A stretch of 64,000 nucleotides of DNA from Rhizophagus irregularis (Eukaryota > Glomeromycota > Glomeromycetes > Glomerales > Glomeraceae), in NCBI RefSeq assembly GCF_026210795.1, contig NC_089436.1, positions 4,154,001 to 4,218,000 of the forward strand, given 5' to 3'. Shown one piece after another: positions 11,514-23,000 of this stretch. The notes below the pieces were generated by a model, which did no database searches, was not told the DNA's origin, and worked only from the letters and a program-made list of their open reading frames with translations. The position numbers and the translations under genes were made by a program. Every line of letters starts with the position of its first letter. Position 1 is the first letter of the stretch.

Positions 11514-13362
11514 ATGGGTATGAAAATATCAAAAATGAATCCTAAAAAAAATAAAAGAAATTTATGGAAAAAAAGTGTTGATAATGATAAATATCAGGTA
11601 AAACAATTCATTTTGTCACTTAATAATATAACATTATTGAATTTTTAATTTGAATAATAATGTTTTTTTAAATCATTTATTTTAAAAGTTACATGTTACA
11701 ATTTCTACTATTGGTTCAACTACTGAATCAGCAGAAGAGATAGTTTATATGGAAGATTTAGAAAAAAGAAAACAAGTATATGGAATATGTGGAGAATGTA
11801 ATGAACCTGGTACAGGATGGTGTTGGTGTCAACCTTGTAATGCTAAAAGATTTAAAGATAACTTTAAAAATTGGACTAGTGGAAATAAAGATATTGATGA
11901 ATTTATACAACAATCACAACTTAATGCTGTGTATTATGGAAAATATCTTGAATGGATACCTTTTGAAAATTTTAAAGATATTACTTATATTACCAGAGGT
12001 GGATTTGGTAAAATCTATTCAGCTGAATGGCCTGAAGGATCTATTAGTTTCTGGGATATTGAAAATCAAAAATGGAAAAGGTATAGCAGAAAAGTTGCAT
12101 TAAAAAGTTTGGACAATTCATCTTGTATAAGTGCAGAATTTTTAAATGAGGTAATTAAAATAAGAAATGTAATCTATTTACTTTTATTTTTATTTATGTA
12201 TTACTTATAATATTAAAAATTTTCACTTTCAATATTTTCATTAGATTAAAACTCATCTTCAGATTTATCTTTATAATGTTATTCAATGTTATGGAATAAC
12301 TCAAGATCCAAATACCAAAGATTATATGATGGTTTTAGAATATTGTGAAGATGGAAATTTGAGAAATTACTATCTCAATAATGAATCAGATTATTATTCA
12401 AAAATTGAAGAATTACAAAAAATTGCAAGAGGACTTTTAGACATTCATAATGCTGGAAAAGTTCATAAAGATTTTCATTCAGGGAATATATTACTTGGTA
12501 GGTATACACTTATAAGTGATTTAGGAATGTGCCAACCAGCAAATAATGAAAAGCAATCAGATAAACAAGAAGGAATTTATGGAGTATTACCTTACATGGC
12601 ACCAGAAGTTTTACGTGGATATCAATATACAAAAGAATCTGATATTTATTCATTTGGAATAATGATGAATGAATTTATATCTGAAGAAACTCCTTATAAT
12701 AATATTCCTCATAATCATGCTTTATCTATTAAAATATGTAAAGGACTTAGACCAAATATTTTTAAATATACACCAAAATTACTTGCAGATTTGATTACTA
12801 AATGTTGGGATGCTAAAGCAGACAATAGACCAACTGCTAAAGAATTGTATCAAACATTAAATAAATGGAAAAATAATAAATATGATGATAGTGATATTAA
12901 ATCTTTTAAATCTCAAATGAAAGAGTATAATGATAAAATCAAATTAAACAGAACAAGTGAAAAAAGAGCTAACAACATTCAAACACATCCACAAGCAATC
13001 TATACTAGTAGACTTTTAAATTTCAAAAATCTTCCAGAACCAGTAAATTCAGGTAATTAATTTAACTTTACTTTGGTAACCAAAAAAAATGTTTACATTA
13101 CTAATAACTTTATTTTTTAATAGATGCTACTAAAACAACATTACGTAAGTAATTATTTGTAACCAATATAATAAATAAATCTTTATATTGTTTTAATATC
13201 ATGTTAATTAATTTATAGGTTCAGAATGTTTGGATTGTCAATTAGACGAATTAGGTAAAGATATTTATTCTATAGTTCTTTATTTTGCTAATACTTATTA
13301 ATTTACTTATTTTTGTAGATCTTAACGAAAGTGATCAAGATGAAGAAAATAATACTGAATGA
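11514..13362 (+). CDS. Kinase A: Cys-ribbon protein kinase, 484 aa, 6 exons
   Basis: Exons 11514-11597, 11689-12150, 12245-13052, 13124-13144, 13219-13254 and 13319-13362; frame and splice sites agree throughout. The first 28 residues come from a separate exon starting MGMKISK, which fits the N-myristoylation pattern (Gly2, Ser6) plus lysines. A ribbon follows (Cys 62, 65, 75, 78), then EWIPF, glycine loop GGFG at 132-135, Lys 167, and alpha-C Glu 182 just before an intron. The C-lobe has HKDFHSGN (Asp 258, Asn 263), SDLG in place of DFG (Asp 274) and APE at 301-303. HRD is HKD, but the catalytic Asp and Asn are present, so activity is plausible. The tail carries QTHPQAIYTSRLLN, SECLDC and an acidic end. 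A clade typical of Rhizophagus; substrates unknown. Confidence 0.88.
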
Positions 13363-14408
13363 TTTTTTTTATAAGAATCAAAGAATTTAGTTTAATTAAA
13401 ATTATACTATTAAATTATTCTTTTATACTAGTTATTATTTATGATTTTGTATGTAATATTTGGTTTTAACAAAAATAAATTACAATTGGTTAGCTATTGG
13501 CTGTTCAATTTATGTAAATTAGTTTGATTATTTCTAACTATCCAGTAACTATTTTGATGCAAAAGATTTAACATACAGTACATACATACAGTACATAAAA
13601 GTAATATCAAATTAAGGCGATTCTGCCATTTTCAAAAATCTCTTTCAATTTTACCAGATAGTGATGTAATTGTGTTCAAGTAACAGATTCAATAATAATG
13701 AAATCAATAGAATTATGAGTTTGACATAAATTCATTTTTTTGAAAACTTGGATAAAAGTTAAAAGGACATTTGTTTAATTTAATTTTTAATTTTATTGAA
13801 GTTATAGAAAACTGAAATATAATTAAATAATTCTAAAAGTGATCCTGTAATTTTGCAAATATATATATATATTTTTTTTTTATTAGTAACATATTCCCTT
13901 TATTAAGCAAATATAAAAATAAATTTATACAAAATTAAGGAAATATATAGCAGTATACTACCGTGGCAGTAATAAATTAATCTACGATACACCATAACTA
14001 ACTCCGTTTCCAAGAACGGAAAAAGAAAATTTATAATAGATTCATTTTGTATCTACTACCCTTGTACCCTAAAATCAAACAAAAACTCTACAAATTTCGT
14101 TTGGAAACCTTTTTACGTTAAATCATGTGACTTAAAACTGATGAAAAATAATCTTTGGCCTGAGTTATTTATAATTCTGCATAATGTTGGCCCTATTTTT
14201 CGGCGAAATGTACCGTAACCTCACTAATTAATATGAAAAGAAAATTCCCAGAAAAACTAATTATAAGGATTCTATTGTTATGAAAAAAAAAAATCCCCAG
14301 AAATATTAATTATAATGATCTATTGTTATAAAAAATAAATAAATAAGTCTATTATTGAGTTTGATACAGCCTAAAAAATAATATTATCATTAAATAATAA
14401 GAATTGGG
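13363..14408. repeat. Copied 3' flank of kinase A, then spacer
   Basis: Up to about 14160 this matches the 3' flank of B (17781-18500) and, inverted, of D (41706-42705). Landmarks are ggataaaagttaaaagg, aatttaatttttaattttat and catgtgacttaaaactg. It shows that the duplicated unit extends about 800 bp past the gene. No gene seen. Confidence 0.55.
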
Positions 14409-15076
14409 AAAAAAGGCAATTGCCGTGGCACTGCAGCATTGGTCTAAACTTAAATGGTGAATGCATTTGGGAAAAAAAAATTCGGTTTGAAAAGAAAAGC
14501 CAAACCGAAAAAGGAAAAGGGGAAAAAAAATTTCGGATTGGAGAAAAAGTCATCCAGAAAAAAACGGAAAATAAAAATAAAAATAAAAATAATTCGAAAA
14601 AATAAAACGAAAAAAAAAATTTGGGGGAGGGAAATAGAGAAAAATCGGGTTGAAAAAGAAACCGAAAAGGAAAAAAGAAAAAAGAAAAAAAAATCCGAAA
14701 GAAAAAGAAAAAAAATACGAACAATAATTTGGAGAAAAGAAAGATAAAGAAAGAAATCAGTTTAAAAAAGGGAATTTTCGAAAAAAAAGGAATCCGAAAT
14801 AAAATAGTAAGTACCGAAAAAAAGGACAATAATTCGGTCTAAAAAGACTGAAAAAAAAATTCAAAAAAAAACAATAGTCTAAAAATCGGTTTTAAAGGAC
14901 CGAAACAATAGGATTATTTAACAAAAAAAAAAAAAAATTTTAAAAGAATGAGAAAAAACAAATTTTTCGGTTTGAAAAAAAGATGAAATATTTTTAAAAA
15001 AAAAGGAACCAAAAAATGCTAAAATATTTGAAAAGAAAATCGGACAAAAAAAATTAATAATAAAAAAAAAATTCAG
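14409..15076 (+). repeat. Purine-rich low-complexity tract
   Basis: Several hundred bases of nearly pure A/G on the plus strand with recurring ttcggtttgaaaa / aaccgaaaa words. The open frames here on both strands (Lys/Arg-rich or Phe-rich) follow from composition and are not genes. Part of the same material recurs inverted at 38550-38740. Confidence 0.6.
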
Positions 15077-15230
15077 GATTGGAATGCACACGGATCGATT
15101 AGTTTTTGACTATAGCCTATAGGCATGTCACGGGTTTTAAATCTTAATTATATGGCATGTGATTTCAAGTTACACAATCACGGAGACTAATCCATTAAAT
15201 CCAAACGTCAGACAAATTTTTTTAGAGATA
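15077..15230 (+). repeat. Dispersed repeat copy, inverted partner at 38431-38545
   Basis: Shared words include ggattggaatg, acacggat, ggcatgtcacgggtttta, ttaattatatggcatg and actaatcc...aaacgtcagaca. They occur in the same order here and in reverse complement at 38431-38545, with indels. Identity is partial, so both copies are old. Confidence 0.6.
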
Positions 15231-15234
15231 ACCG

Positions 15235-15944
15235 GGAAAAAATTTATTGTTTTTTTTAAATACCTTTTTCTGGTTCTTATAGACCAAAATTTTTAAAAAA
15301 TTTTTTTCAAACCGAAAAAAAATGAAATTGATTTTTTTTTTCGGATTTTTTTTCAAACTAAAAAAAAGATGATTTTAACTGGTTTCAATTTTTTTAAAAA
15401 ATATTTTATTTTTCAGTTTCTTAAAGTTGAATTTTTTTTTTATTATTTATTCAATTTTTATTTACTTCTCAATTTTTTTTTTATTATTCATTTTTTCATT
15501 GTATTTATTTATTTATAATTAACATTAATATATCTAATTTACCTAAATATTGATTTGTTATATTTGATTTAAACTACATTAATCCTGTTGGCAACGGCAA
15601 CTAGTTACAACCTAGTTATTAGGCTGAAAATTATTTTTATTTGGTTTCATTCAATCCGATTGTTTATTTGAAAATTTCCTTTTTTTTTATGCCGATCAAT
15701 AGCGTAACAAAGTATTCTATTTTTATCAATCAGATTAATACTATATGTAGAATTTTTGTATTCAAAATTTTGGATGTTACACATGTTGCACAGGGGCTTA
15801 TTTGTTGAATAAATTTATCCGAACTCCGTAATTTTAAAAAAAATTTTTTTTTTTTACGTTTCATTTTATTATATTATTAACGTTTATCTTTGAATTTACT
15901 AAGTAAATTGTAATCTACACATATACAATCAAAATTAATTTAGT
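15235..15944 (+). promoter_or_regulatory. Upstream block of kinase B
   Basis: 15245-15610 matches the C upstream region (about 18640-18985), including gatgattttaactggtttc and the ttaatcctgttggcaacg landmark. 15620-15944 matches the 325-bp block before kinase A. The whole region is part of the duplicated unit. Confidence 0.55.
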
Positions 15945-17780
15945 ATGGAATTATCAAAAATGAATCCTAAAAAAAATAAAAGAAATTTATGGAAAAAAAG
16001 TGTTGATAATGATAAATATCAGGTAAAACAATTCATTTGTCACTTAATAATATAACATTATTGAATTTTTAATTTGAATAATAATGTTTTTTTAAATCAT
16101 TTATTTTAAAAGTTACATGTTACAATTTCTACTATTGGTTCAACTACTGAATCAGCAGAAGAGATAGTTTATATGGAAGATTTAGAAAAAAGAAAACAAG
16201 TATATGGAATATGTGGAGAATGTAATGAACCTGGTACAGGATGGTGTTGGTGTCAACCTTGTAATGCTAAAAGATTTAAGGATAACTTTAAAAATTGGAC
16301 TAGTGGAAATAAAGATATTGATGAATTTATACAACAATCACAACTTAATGCTGTGTGTTTTAATAAATATCTTGAATGGATACCTTTTGAAAATTTTAAA
16401 GATATTACATATATTACCAGAGGTGGATTTGGTAAAATCTATTCAGCAGAATGGCCTGAAGGATATATTTATTCTTGGAATATTGAAAATCAAGAATGGG
16501 TAAGGTATAGCAAAAAAGTTGCATTAAAAAGTTTGGATAATTCATCTTGTATAAGTACAGAATTTTTAAATGAGGTAATTAAAATAAGAAATGTAATCTA
16601 CTTACTTTTATTTTTATTTATGTATTACTTATATTATTAAAAATTTTCACTTTCAATATTTTTATTAGATTAAAACTCATCTTCAGATTTATCTTTTTAA
16701 TGTTATTCAATGTTATGGAATAACTCAAGATTTAAATACCAAAGATTATATGATGGTTTTAGAATATTGTAAAGATGGAAATTTGAGAAATTACTATCTC
16801 AATAATGAATCAGATTATTATTCAAAAATTGAAGAATTACAAGAAATTGCAAGAGGACTTCTAGATATTCATAATGCTGGAAAAGTTCATAAAGATTTTC
16901 ATTCAGGCAATATATTACATAAAAATTATCCACTTATAAGTGATTTAGGAATGTGCCAACCAGCAAATAATGAAAAGCAATCAGTTAAACAAGAAGGAAT
17001 TTATGGAGTATTACCTTATATGGCACCAGAAGTTTTACGTGGATATCAATATACAAAAGAATCTGATATTTATTCATTTGGAATAATGATGAATGAATTT
17101 ATATCTGAAGAAACTCCTTATAATAATATTCCTCATAATCATGCTTTATCTATTAAAATATGTAAAGGACTTAGACCAAATATTTTTAAATATACACCAA
17201 AATTACTTGCAGATTTGATTACTAAATGTTGGGATGCTAAAGCAGAAAATAGACCAACTGCTAAAGAATTATATCAAACATTATTTGAATGGCATAATAG
17301 TAAAAATAAAGAAGATAATGATACCAAATCTCAAATAAATGAATATGATGATAAAATCGGATTAAACAGAACAGATGAAAAAAGATCTAATAACATTCAA
17401 ACACATCCACAAGCAATATATACTAGTAGACTTTTAAATTTCAAAAATCTTCCAGAACCAGTAAATTCAGGTAATTTAATCTTTGATAACCAAAAAAAAG
17501 TTTACATTACTAATAACTTTATTTTTTAATAGATGCTACTAAAACAACATCAATACGTAAGTAATTATTTGTAACCAATATAATTAATAAATCTTTATAT
17601 TGTTTTAATACTATATAAATTAATTTATACTAGGTTCAGAATGTTTTGATTGTCAATTAGATGAATTAGGTAAAGATACTACTTATTCTTTGGTTCTTTA
17701 TTTTGCTAATACTTATTAATTTACTTATTTTTGTAGATCTTAACGAAAGTGATCAAGATGAAGAAAATAATACTGAATGA
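15945..17780 (+). CDS. Kinase B: Cys-ribbon protein kinase, 481 aa, 6 exons
   Basis: Exons 15945-16022, 16113-16574, 16669-17470, 17533-17556, 17634-17669 and 17737-17780, with the same phases as kinase A. The N-terminus is MELSKMNPKK: it lacks the Gly2 of A and C because the six bases that add MG are absent. Ribbon, GGFG, VALK, HKDFHSGN, SDLG and MAPE are all present, so it should be as active as A. Differences from A cluster in short patches: after LNAV (CFNKY), after WPEG (YIYSW), after GNIL (HKNYP), and in the region after the kinase domain (FEWHNSKNKED). It lies 4,424 bp from the matching point of A in the same orientation, a tandem duplicate. Confidence 0.88.
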
Positions 17781-18504
17781 TTTTTTTTTTTGAGAATCAA
17801 AAGAATTTAGTTTAATTAAAATTATATTATTAAATTATTTCTTTTATATTAGTTATTATTTATGGTTTTGTATGTAATAGTATTTGGTTTTAGCAAAAAT
17901 AAATTAAAAATTGGTTAGCTATTGGTGAATATATAGATAGCTATTGGCTGTTAATTTATGTAAATTAGTTTTATTTCTAACTATCTAGTAACTATTTTGA
18001 TGCAAAAGATTTAACATACAATACATGAAGGTAATGCCAAGTTAAGACGATTCTACCATTCTCAAACATCTCTTTCAATTTGATCAGATAGTGATGTAAT
18101 TGTGTTCAAGTAACACATTCAATAATGAGATCAATAAAATTATGAGTTTGACATAAATTTATTTTTTTTTGTGATAATGAAAACTTGGATAAAAGTTAAA
18201 AGGGCTTTTGTTCAATTTAATTTTTAATTTTATTGAAGTTATAGAAAACTGAAATATAATTTAAATTATAAAAATGAACCTGTAATTTTGCATATTCTCT
18301 TTATTAAGCAAATATAAAAATAAATTTATACAATAAAATTAAGGAAATATATACAGTATACTACCGTGATTATTCTACGATACTCCATAACTCCGTTTCT
18401 AAGAACGGAAAAAGAAAATTTATAATAGGCTCATTTTATATCTACTACTCTAAAATCAAAGAAAAACTCTACAAGAAAAAATTTTTTGTGCTAAATCGCG
18501 TGAC
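17781..18504. repeat. Copied 3' flank of kinase B
   Basis: Matches the 3' flanks of A and D: poly-T after the stop, ttggttagctattgg, tttgatgcaaaagatttaacata, and aaaactctacaag. No gene seen. Confidence 0.5.
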
Positions 18505-19098
18505 TTAAAACTGTTGTAGAGTTATCTCCGAAATTTCAGCCGGAATTTCTGAAATTTGGCCGGCATTATTGAATGCCGATTTTTTTTATATTGACTTGAA
18601 TTACTGGGAAATTAATACTTTTTCAGTTCTTATAACCGGAAATTTTATTATTTTTCAAATACTTTTTTCTAGTTCTTATAGACCGAAATTTTTAAAAATT
18701 TTTTTTTCGGATTTTTTTTCAAACTAAAAAAAAGATGATTTTAATTGGTTTCAATTTTTTTAAAAAATATTTTATTTTTCAGTTTCTTAAAGTTGAATTT
18801 TTTTTTTATATTCAATTTTTATTTACTTCTCAATTTATTTATTTTTTTTATTATTCATTTTTTCATTGTATTTATTTATTTATAATTAACATTAATATAT
18901 CTAATTTACCTAAATATTGATTTGTTATATTTGATTTAAACTACATTAATCCTGTTGGCAACGCAACAAGTTACAACCTAGTTATTAGGCTGAAAATTAT
19001 TTTTATTTGGTTTCATTCAATCCGATTGTTTATTGAAAATTTCCTTTTTTTCTTTTATGCCGATCAATAGCGTAACAAAGTATTTTTATTTTTATCAA
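18505..19098 (+). promoter_or_regulatory. Left part of the upstream block of kinase C, separated from its gene
   Basis: Matches B and (inverted) D upstream sequence, from the gccggaatttctgaaatttggccggcatta stretch through ccgattgtttattg to tttatcaa at 19091-19098. There it stops abruptly and unrelated sequence starts (ctagggtaat). The continuation, tcagattaatactatatg, appears at 26580, directly before kinase C. Confidence 0.65.
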
Positions 19099-19419
19099 CT
19101 AGGGTAATTTGGTATTGTTAGTGAGTTATAATATAATTATTGCATTATTCAGTAATTATTTATATATATTTTAAGTAATATAATAGGGTTTATATTAAAA
19201 AGTTGATTTGTATTTTGTATATTTATCAAATAATAAATTTTATGGTTTATTTTGAGTTTATTAGTTTTATTAAAGAAATATTATATTTAATGATCAAAAT
19301 GAATTAATCCTGTAACATGTTAAATGGTAATAATATAAAGATAAATATAAATATAATAGTTTGTATTGATTTTAATAAAATATTAGATATGATGATAATG
19401 TTAAGTATACGTCAAGGTT

Positions 19420-19524
19420 GCATGGGATGATCTCCCTCCTGAATATTATCGAAAATTAATTGATAGTATGCCTCAGAGGGTCAATGCTGTTATTTTCGCG
19501 AATGGATATAGAATTAATTATTAA
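19420..19524 (+). pseudogene. C-terminal tail of a Tc1/mariner-type transposase
   Basis: This frame reads AWDDLPPEYYRKLIDSMPQR, then VNAVIFANGYRINY and a stop. The pattern W-x-x-(I/L)P-x-x-x-x-x-x-L(I/V)xSMP-xR-x-x-AVI-x-x-x-G is the end of Tc1-family DDE transposases. The rest of the protein, including the catalytic acidic residues, is not visible upstream, so this is a dead fragment. Confidence 0.75.
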
Positions 19525-20794
19525 ATTTTTGTAAAATTCAATAAAGGAAGGCGTAATGAACATGTTAAATTTTTATTTTCATTTTATAAAACATATAAAA
19601 ATTTTCTAATTTTGAAAAGTGGCCGGATCATTTAGGCCACCATCTGTATGTAACATGATCTGTCCATGTTATTTGATTGGCGGTCGGGTCATATTATACA
19701 CAATTCTTTATTGCTAATATAATTTTCCGGTTAATGAAATTTTAATCACTTTTTTTACAAAAAAACTTAGTTTGTATTAATAATAATTTTTCTATTCCCA
19801 TCCTCTTGGAATGAATGATGCAGCTATCCAGTTATTTTCAGTTTTTGTAATTACAAATTTTTTTTAAATGAATATTATTCCTTTTTCAGTCAAAGCCAAT
19901 TTTTTTTCCATCATTGTAATTCTTTTATTTATTTAGTGTTTTTAATAATTTTTTTATCACTATAAAAATTTGTTTTTAAATTTTCTATTAATAAAATAGT
20001 GGCAAAAAAAAAAATAATAAAAATTGATATGAAAATATAGAAACATAATATGGACGAAATTATATTTATTTTGTAAAAGATATTTTGCGATGTGATTTTA
20101 ACATGATTTATATAAAGAAAAAAACTCCATTAATCCATTTATATTTTGAAACAATAAAATGATATATCTTTTTTTTATACTGTATATTCATACTGTATGC
20201 TTATAAAAAAATAAAATCTCCATATTTTTTAATATTCCACATTTTAAAGTACTTAATTAAATTCATATATTTATTATTAAATTCAAATAATAGAATAGCA
20301 TCTGTTTTTTAATACTAATATATTTCATTAATTTATAATGTTTTATACATTGCATTTATTTATTAAGTTTCATTTATTCACATTTATTGTTAACCTTTTG
20401 TATACATGCAATTTACTTTATATATACTGCCTATTATCAGAATAAGTATGTTAATTATGTAATCATTTATGAACTTAATAAATAAACGCGTTAAAAAAAG
20501 AATCAGAATAAGTAAAAATTGGCAAAAAATCAGATAGCCAGTTTTTGGCTACATCTGTCCAATTTGTGACTTTTACAGCCGATTTCATAGATCGTTAGTG
20601 TATTACCAATATAAAAATGTAGATTCCATAATCCATATACAATTTTTTTGTATGGTAAAAAATAAAGAAAAATTTATATTGTAATATTAAATTTAATTTT
20701 AAATAATAATGCTTTATTAAGTAATATTAAATAAAAATTTAAATTTTAAAAATACATTAAAGAATGTAAATTTATTTGCAATTCAGTATAGTAT

Positions 20795-21835
20795 GATCAT
20801 AAAAAATATAAATTACTCCACTGCATTTTCATGAAAATTGGATTTTGACTGCTAAACAACTTTTAATTAATAAAAGAAGTCGATTTCCTTTGACCAAAAT
20901 GTTCAAAATACGTTCTGAAGTGACAAAACAGAAAAAATAAAATTCATGAATGAGTACCGTTGTGAAAAACGTGAATAACCCTTCAAGTATTAACTGTACC
21001 TTCATGAAAATTAATATCCAAGCAGATTATGACCCACTGAAAAACTTTCAATTAATATAAGAAGTCAATTTACTTTGACTAAAATGCTCAAAATACGCTC
21101 TGAAGTGACAAAACGGAAAAAATAAAATTCGTGAATGAGTATCGTTGTGAAAAACGTGAATAACCCTTCAAGTATTAACTGTACCTTCATGAAAACTAAT
21201 ATTCAAACAGATTATAACTCGCTGAACAACTTTCAATTAATATAATAAGTTGATTTACTTTGACTAAAGTGCCTAAAATACGCTCTGAAGTGACAAAACA
21301 GAAAAAATAAAATTCGTGAATGAGTACCGTTGTGAAAAACGTGAATAACCCTTCAAGTATTAACTGTACCTTCATGAAAATTAATATCCAGGTAGATTAT
21401 GACCCGCTGAACAACTTTCAATTAATATAAGAAGTCGATTTACATTGACTAAAGTGCTCAAAATACGCTCTGAAGTGACAAAACGGAAAAAATAAAATTC
21501 GTGAATGAGTACCGTTGTGACAAACGTGAATAACTCATCCAGTATTAACTGTACCTTCTTGAAAATTAATATCCAAGTAGATTATCACCTGCTGAACAAT
21601 ATTCAATTAATATAAGAAGTCGATTTACTTTGACTAAACTGCCCAAAATACGCTCTGAAGGTAAAATAAATTTGTAACTTAGTACTATCATGTAAAAATG
21701 TAAATAACTCCAAAAATATTAACTGTGCTTTCATGTAGATTAATATCTTAACAGCTTCAAACTTGCTGAACTACTTTTAATTAAAGAGCAAGATTTACTT
21801 TGACCAAAATGCTCAAACCATAATTTGAAATATGT
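20795..21835 (+). repeat. Tandem array of about 5-6 units of 185 bp
   Basis: The word cg(c/t)tctgaag recurs at 20911, 21096, 21281, 21466 and 21651, a spacing of exactly 185 bp each time. Each unit holds gtgacaaaac, gaatgagtaccgttgtga, aacgtgaataacccttcaag, taactgtaccttcatgaaaa and agaagtcgatttac. The outermost copies are diverged. No coding potential. Confidence 0.9.
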
Positions 21836-22650
21836 GTAAACAAACTATAATATTTGTTTATATTTAAATTCTGAGTTATTTAATTTAAATATGTTTGTGT
21901 TTATATTTAAGGAAAAAAAATAAAATTTTACTTCTATTTTATTAGGTTTTTGTAAATGAAAAGACAAAAAAATAATCAGCTGAAAAAATAAAAAAATTCT
22001 TTGTTAATAACCGTAATACATGATCACATGTTGCAATATTAAAATCGGAAATCCTATATTTAAATTGGTAATACGTATTACATATATGACCGATAGGCCA
22101 AATTATATCTCCTGCTATTACAATTGTAAAATAATATTAAAATTATGAATAAATTAAAAGTTTTTCTAATTTGAAAAATGCAAATCTTTCTGAATTACTC
22201 AAATTTTCAAATCTGTTTATTATAGTATAATCAATAGTTAATTTTCACTGCAAAATCTCCTAGGAATGGATAAATAAATACATATAAATTTACTACCCAG
22301 TAAGGTTTTTTTGGATGGTTCTAACCTCTACTTATTATTTATTTTATTTTTTTTTATTTTTTTTATAGAGAGAAATTGTCATAATACATGTATTATTTTA
22401 AAATTAACATTTTAAAAATTAAATTGAAAAACTATAATTTATTAATTAACAATAAAATGTTTTTTGTTAAAATTATTTAAAAATTTTTTAAATTATAGCG
22501 AAAATGCTACAACAGTAAATAATATTATAATAGCGAAATTGATCAGCAAACAAATGAAAACATGCAAATATTGAATGATGTCTCAATTTAACAGGTATTT
22601 TCAGTGGCACAGGAAGAGTTTTTGCGAAAAGTTGGCATTAGAAGTTTTTT

Positions 22651-22753
22651 TCATTGTCATTGTCATTGTCATTGACATTGACATTGACATTGACATTGAC
22701 ATTGTCATTGTCATTGTCATTGTCACTGACATTGACATTGTCATTGTCATTTA
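22651..22753. repeat. Hexanucleotide repeat (CATTGT/CATTGA)n
   Basis: About 17 hexamers alternate in blocks between cattgt and cattga, which are partial reverse complements. The Ile/Val/Asp frame through it is a by-product. Confidence 0.85.
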
Positions 22754-22992
22754 CATAAAGTTATATAAGATTAATTTGAGAGTTTTTTACCAAAAAGGAA
22801 ATTTTTTTATAAAAAGAGAAATGATTTTCAATTTCGAGGCAATTCAGCAGGTGTTTTAATAACAAATTGAGAAATGATTTCCATAGAAAATCTCGTGACA
22901 AAATTTATAATAAATTTAAAAATAAATGATCAACAAATGATCAACAAAATTGTTACTAGTTTTATAAAAAACGCCCAATAATATCTTTTTAT

Positions 22993-23000
22993 TGTTTTAA
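22993..23000. repeat. Left 8-bp target duplication of the foldback element
   Basis: tgttttaa here is repeated at 26572-26579 immediately outside the right end of the element. Confidence 0.7.

Larger units (their letters stand above)
19099..22992. other. Inserted DNA between the two parts of the kinase C promoter block
   Basis: Very AT-rich. It holds a Tc1/mariner transposase tail (19420-19524), a 185-bp tandem array (20795-21835) and a hexanucleotide repeat (22651-22753). No intact gene. Together with the foldback at 23001-26571 it makes up the roughly 7.5 kb absent from the equivalent position in A, B and D. Confidence 0.6.

Noticed and set aside
14371-14829. Phe-rich (minus) and Lys-rich (plus) frames in the purine tract
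   Set aside because: Open only because of A/G composition. No motif, and overlapping frames on both strands.
22575-22859. Frame with (Ile-Asp/Val)n
   Set aside because: Produced by the CATTGT/CATTGA hexanucleotide repeat.
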